From Planctomycetota bacterium (GTDB taxonomy: Bacteria > Planctomycetota > Phycisphaerae > UBA1845 > PWPN01), in contig JAKLEZ010000006.1 in the NCBI GenBank assembly GCA_022711465.1, forward strand, positions 124,001 to 188,000: 64,000 nt of DNA, written 5' to 3'. Positions within the stretch are counted from its first letter, which is position 1. Each line of letters begins with the position of its first letter. A program made the translations under genes and the position numbers. Shown here piece after piece: positions 60,446 through 64,000 of this stretch. The notes beneath the pieces were generated by a model, which was given only the letters and a program-made list of their open reading frames with translations, had not been told where the DNA came from and made no database searches.

Positions 60446-62518
60446 ATGATGAGCACGAGTACCGTCCCGGAAGATCTCGACCCGATCTCGGCCGCCACCG
60501 CACGGCGGCGGTGTTGGATCACGCGGACAGGCCTTCTGGTGGTTCTCCTGATCGCCGTGGTCTTGCGGTTCTGGAACCTCGAGGCCAACGAGTTCGGCAA
60601 CCTCTACTACGCGGCCGCGGTTCGGAGCATGGCCGCGAGCTGGCACAACTTCCTGTACGCCTCGTTCGATCCGGCGGGTTTTCTTTCCCTGGACAAGCCT
60701 CCGGTCGCCTTCTGGCTTCAGGTTCTCAGCGTCAAGGTCCTGGGGTACTCCGGGTTCGCCCTCCACCTCCCACAGGCTCTTGAAGGTTCTATCGCGGTAC
60801 TGATGGTGTACCTGGTCGCGCGGCGTCTGGTCGGGGATTGGGGTGGTCTGCTGGCCGGGCTGGTGATGGCGGTGACGCCGGCCAGCGTGGCGATCGACCG
60901 CAGCAATCTGCCCGACAGTTGCCTGCTGCTGGTGCTGCTGGTGGCCGGGGCGGTGCTGCTTCGAGCCACGGAGCGGGCCCGGTGGGGCTGGTTGCTGGCG
61001 GCCACGGCGATGGTCGGACTGGGCTTCAACGTCAAGCTGACCGCCGCGTATCTGGTGCTGCCGAGCTTCTATCTGGTGTACTGGCTGGGAGCGCCCGCCG
61101 CCCGAGGGACGCGGGTCGCCCATCTGGCCGCCGCCACGGTGGTGTTGGTGGTGATGTCGCTCTCGTGGCCGCTGTTCGTCGATCTGAGCCCCGCCGATGC
61201 CCGACCGTACGTCGGTGACACCCGGACCAACTCGGCACTCGGCTTGGCGTTTCATCTTCAGGGCCTGCAGCGGATGGTCGGAAACCGCCCGCCGCCGGGT
61301 TCCGCGCCGTCGAGCCCGCCCGAAGCCGACCCGACTCAACCGGGCCCGCGGATGCCCGGCCCGCCGTTCGCCCGGGGGCCCGGAACCGGCGAGGAGGCGT
61401 TCACCGGCCACGGCGGGCATCCCGGCCCCCTGCGGTTGGCCAACCGCGACCTGGGGGGACACATCACCTGGCTGGTTCCGTTCGCGACGATCGGAGCGGC
61501 TTGCATCGTGTCGGTATTGCCGCGTTCGCGACCCTTGTCGCCGATGCACCAGAACGTCCTCCTCTGGGGTGGTTGGTTCGTGACCTATGGCGTTGCGTTC
61601 AGTCTCTCGGACAGTCCCATTCATCCGTACTATCTGACCTTGATCGCCGCGCCGGCGGCCGTCCTCACCGGCCTTGCGGCGAAGGTGCTGTGGGATACCC
61701 GCGAACTCAGCGGAAACCGCTCCTCACTCCTGGCCCTCGCGCTGCTCGCCACGGCCGGCTGGCAGATATGGACAGCCGCCTCCTATCCGGCATGGGGACG
61801 ATGGCTCGCCCCGATGGTCCTGTCGGGTACGGGGCTTGGAGCGGTCCTGCTGTTGATGTCGGGCGGCAGATGCTGGTCTCCTACGACTACTCGCCACCTC
61901 GGGGTAGCCGGCATGGTCCTGGGGCTGGCGGCCCTTCTCTTCTGTCCGGTGGCATGGTCGGCCACGCCCGTTCTGGCCCCGGGGGGGCGCATGGTCCCTG
62001 TGGCCGATCCGGTTCTTCTCGAACGCCACTTCACATTTGACTCCGCTGAGGGTTGGCGGGCAGCGCGGGTGCTCGCCGCGTACCTCGATCATCGCCGAGG
62101 GAAGGAGCGATACTTGCTGGCCGTGCCGGACATCCACGCCGCATCGCCGCTCATCATCGACTCCGGCGCCAGGGTGATGGCCTACGGCGGCTTCTCCGGC
62201 ACCGACCCCATTCTGAGCGTGACACAGTTCTCGGAGATGGTCAGGGAGGGGGAATTGCGGTTCGCCCTCCTCTCCTCAGAGCCGCGTCCCGGCAGACCTG
62301 TCGATCACCACGACGCGATTGCGGCCTGGGTTCGGGAGCATGGCCGGGAGGTTCCTCGCGCTGAGTGGATGCCGATCGAACCGAGGAGGAATGACGGGCG
62401 GTTGCCGCCATCGCCGTGGGGCGAGGTCGCCCCGATGCTGCTTCGGCTGTACCAAGGACCTAGCTGTCGGCTGTACGAATGCGGGCCCGCAGGCACGGCC
62501 ACGCGCGCGGCGCCCTGA
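60446..62518 (+). CDS. GT39-type polyprenyl-phosphate-sugar glycosyltransferase
   Basis: The product has 690 residues and is polytopic (about eleven helices). The family pattern is visible near the N-terminus: RFWNLEANEFGNLYYAAAVRSM, FDPAGFLSLDKPPVAFW and ALHLPQALEGSIAVLMVYLVARR. Residues of about 285-335 form a Pro/Gly-rich loop before the later helices. A C-terminal globular region (about 530-690) lies probably outside. These enzymes transfer sugars from lipid carriers to protein or lipid acceptors. A second ATG directly after the first is possible. It is divergent from the phosphomutase. Confidence 0.9.
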   Translation: MMSTSTVPEDLDPISAATARRRCWITRTGLLVVLLIAVVLRFWNLEANEFGNLYYAAAVRSMAASWHNFLYASFDPAGFLSLDKPPVAFWLQVLSVKVLGYSGFALHLPQALEGSIAVLMVYLVARRLVGDWGGLLAGLVMAVTPASVAIDRSNLPDSCLLLVLLVAGAVLLRATERARWGWLLAATAMVGLGFNVKLTAAYLVLPSFYLVYWLGAPAARGTRVAHLAAATVVLVVMSLSWPLFVDLSPADARPYVGDTRTNSALGLAFHLQGLQRMVGNRPPPGSAPSSPPEADPTQPGPRMPGPPFARGPGTGEEAFTGHGGHPGPLRLANRDLGGHITWLVPFATIGAACIVSVLPRSRPLSPMHQNVLLWGGWFVTYGVAFSLSDSPIHPYYLTLIAAPAAVLTGLAAKVLWDTRELSGNRSSLLALALLATAGWQIWTAASYPAWGRWLAPMVLSGTGLGAVLLLMSGGRCWSPTTTRHLGVAGMVLGLAALLFCPVAWSATPVLAPGGRMVPVADPVLLERHFTFDSAEGWRAARVLAAYLDHRRGKERYLLAVPDIHAASPLIIDSGARVMAYGGFSGTDPILSVTQFSEMVREGELRFALLSSEPRPGRPVDHHDAIAAWVREHGREVPRAEWMPIEPRRNDGRLPPSPWGEVAPMLLRLYQGPSCRLYECGPAGTATRAAP

Positions 62519-62539
62519 GGAGCGGGTGAGTCCTCCGGG

Positions 62540-63592
62540 TCAAATCCCCACCTGCCGGCGAATGGCCGCGATCAGGTCCTTGCAGCCGTGGCGGACGGGA
62601 TCGGCGGCGGGCAAGCCGGCGTCACCGGCGATCTTGCGGACTGCGGCCTCGGCATCCTCAGCGGTCATCCGGGCGGTGTTGACCGCGACGGCCACGACCT
62701 TGCCGGGGTGGAGTGGAGCCAGCAGGGCCTCGTTGATCGCGATCTGCTGCCTGATGGGAGCCACCGGACAGTCGGGCCAGTCGTTATGCAGCAACCGGTC
62801 CGGGCGACAGACGATGACCATGGCGTCCGGGCACGAGCCGTGGAGCAAGCCGAGTGTCACGGCCGAGTAGCCTGGATGCTCAATGGAGCCCTGGCCCTCG
62901 ACGAAGCACATGTCCTTGTCGGCCACATGCTCGACGAGCAGTTCGGTTGCTCCGGCGGTGAAATCGGAGATCACGTGGTCGATGGCGATGCCCCAGCCTT
63001 CGATCATGATGCCGGTCTGGCCGGTGGCCACGAAAGCGGCGTTCAGTCCCTGGCGAACGGCTTCCTTGCGCAGCTCGAGGGCGGTGACCATTTTGCCGAC
63101 GTCGCAATCGATGCCGATGGTGAGGACGCGTTTGGCCCGGGTGTAGCGGGCCCTGCCTCGGGCGATGTGTCGGATCTGGCCGGCGTCGCGGACATCGTGG
63201 AGCTTGGCGTTGTTGGCTTCAGCCAGCTCGGCCAGCTCGGGATCGTCGCGGAGCATGACGTGCAGGCCGCTGATGATGCTCAGTCCGGCCTTGAGGGCGT
63301 CCAGCAGGTGGCGGCGCATTCGATCGGGCAGACCGCCGCCGGTGGGAGCGATCCCGATGAGCAGTGCATCCGGCTGGAGCGGCAGGGTGTCGGCCACGCT
63401 GGCGACGATCGGCAGGTCGGGGAGGCCGGGGATGAAATCGCCGAGCGGCTTGCCTGCATTGACCGAGTCGAGCACGGCCACACAATCCTGTGGGCGGTAG
63501 CGCATCACCGACGAACCGGTCTTGGACTCGAAGATGCCCAGTGATCCTTCGGTCAGGATGAGCAGACGTCGATACAGCATTTCGAAGAGCAT
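62540..63592 (-). CDS. DUF1611-family P-loop protein
   Basis: The product has 350 residues from the ATG at 63592 (GGAG upstream). The N-terminal domain is Rossmann-like (DALLIGIAPTGGGLPDRMR); the C-terminal domain has a nucleotide-binding loop GIDCDVGKMVTALEL (160-174) and GQTGIMIEGWGIAIDHVISDF, FVEGQGSIEHPGYSAV. This matches DUF1611 proteins, proposed to act on D-amino or cyclic dipeptide substrates, with activity not fixed. It is 69 bp downstream of the DsbD-like gene. Confidence 0.88.
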   Translation of the reverse strand: MLFEMLYRRLLILTEGSLGIFESKTGSSVMRYRPQDCVAVLDSVNAGKPLGDFIPGLPDLPIVASVADTLPLQPDALLIGIAPTGGGLPDRMRRHLLDALKAGLSIISGLHVMLRDDPELAELAEANNAKLHDVRDAGQIRHIARGRARYTRAKRVLTIGIDCDVGKMVTALELRKEAVRQGLNAAFVATGQTGIMIEGWGIAIDHVISDFTAGATELLVEHVADKDMCFVEGQGSIEHPGYSAVTLGLLHGSCPDAMVIVCRPDRLLHNDWPDCPVAPIRQQIAINEALLAPLHPGKVVAVAVNTARMTAEDAEAAVRKIAGDAGLPAADPVRHGCKDLIAAIRRQVGI

Positions 63593-63661
63593 GGGGGCTC
63601 CAGAAGTCGCTGTCAGTCTTTCGCTGTCAGCCACCAGCAATACCGGAACGGGTGCTCACGG
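63593..63661. repeat. Short GCTGTC-repeat intergenic segment
   Basis: Two GCTGTCAG units (about 63611 and 63629) lie between the DUF1611 start and the DsbD-like stop. They resemble the stretch at 4672-4705. Confidence 0.3.
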
Positions 63662-64000
63662 TCAACTGATTGGAGGGCGCTCGGAGCGCTCCGCTGGAGC
63701 TTGTTCCTTGCGGCTCGGGCCGGCGCGGCGAAGTGCGTCGAGCACCGCGCGTTGGGTCAGTATCTCGTCGAGCAGGATCGGGTCGTCGGGCTGATGGGCC
63801 GGAATGATGACGTACATCGGCACTCCCGAGCGTTTGAAGCGGTCGAGATCCTCCTTGATCTCGGGGTTGAACGAGGTGTAGTCGGCCCTGAATGGAAGGA
63901 CGCCGCCCTCCCGTATTGCCTGTCTGACCGCCGCGGTGTTGAGAACCAGCTTCTCGTTGGCCTTGCAGTTGACGCACCATTCGGCGGTGTAGTCGATCAG
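63662..64000 (-). CDS. DsbD/ScsB-like C-terminal thioredoxin domain, 5' end beyond window
   Basis: The visible 112 residues end at the TGA at 63662-63664 and are open to the edge. The sequence LIDYTAEWCVNCKANEKL has the thioredoxin WCxxC (Cys-Val-Asn-Cys) as in the C-terminal domain of DsbD-type thiol:disulfide interchange proteins; GVPMYVIIP supplies the cis-Pro loop. The rest, presumably membrane helices, lies outside. It would pass electrons to periplasmic thiols. The end is Arg/Pro/Ser-rich. Confidence 0.88.
   Translation of the reverse strand: MIDYTAEWCVNCKANEKLVLNTAAVRQAIREGGVLPFRADYTSFNPEIKEDLDRFKRSGVPMYVIIPAHQPDDPILLDEILTQRAVLDALRRAGPSRKEQAPAERSERPPIS

Overview
The window looks like chromosomal DNA of a free-living, polysaccharide-degrading planctomycete, probably of the Phycisphaerae type. 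This rests on high G+C (about 65% by eye), strong G/C at third codon positions, and gene types common in that phylum. These are a Tat-exported Gfo/Idh/MocA oxidoreductase behind a DoxX protein, a DUF1080 protein, an FG-GAP protein, a prepilin-like protein with a C-terminal DGH motif, a dockerin-bearing glycoside hydrolase, a GYF-AIM24 protein and a tricorn-like S41 peptidase. No rRNA, CRISPR array, intact insertion sequence or phage module was seen. High G+C also produces very long antisense open frames; these were discarded.

Layout. 1-11.7 kb: a truncated exported serine protease, ApbE flavinyltransferase, DoxX plus Gfo/Idh/MocA, an SDR dehydrogenase, then minus-strand FG-GAP, MBL-fold, GH39-like and GYF-AIM24 genes and a plus-strand zinc-ribbon protein. 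12-21.5 kb: a very large S41/tricorn-like peptidase, a LamG-GH95 fucosidase-like enzyme, a GH99-like protein and DUF1080. 21.8-26.2 kb: D-aminoacyl-tRNA deacylase with a THUMP-type RNA methyltransferase, then an AlgI/AlgX-like O-acetylation pair. 26.4-41.3 kb: exported carbohydrate-active proteins (a 789-residue probable hydrolase, a 449-residue unknown, GH127, GH44-dockerin, a 561-residue unknown) interrupted by mutS and a GNAT gene. 41.6-46.2 kb: tRNA-His, a CBM48 protein, a Nif3-family protein, an antiporter fused to a PTS EIIA domain, and a HAD phosphatase. 46.2-52.3 kb: a Bat-type operon (VWA, TPR, BatD, TPR-SH3) followed by a PIN-TRAM membrane protein. 52.4-64 kb: a divergent sigma factor, prepilin-like and zinc-ribbon proteins, an SGNH esterase, a NagX-like acyltransferase with a hexose phosphomutase, a GT39 glycosyltransferase, a DUF1611 protein and a truncated DsbD-like thioredoxin.

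How the genes fit together. The exported hydrolases (GH39-like, GH95, GH99-like, GH127, GH44 and the unknown proteins) with the SGNH esterase suggest breakdown of plant- or algal-type glycans carrying fucose, arabinofuranose and beta-glucan or xyloglucan. The Gfo/Idh/MocA and SDR enzymes and the phosphomutase could process released sugars. AlgI/AlgX, GT39 and NagX point to acetylation and glycosylation of cell-surface polymers.

The most unusual structures are at mutS. The gene carries an in-frame insert holding a REP-like hairpin that encodes DTGGTPVP, and about 0.7 kb downstream lies a decayed 69-bp copy of the mutS 3' end. The two copies bracket a lower-G+C segment with one small membrane-protein gene, as expected for a decayed insertion at the mutS 3' end. 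Also notable are a sigma factor without a recognisable region 4, altered catalytic motifs in the adjacent dtd and methyltransferase genes, and a Bat operon with no moxR/DUF58 genes next to it.
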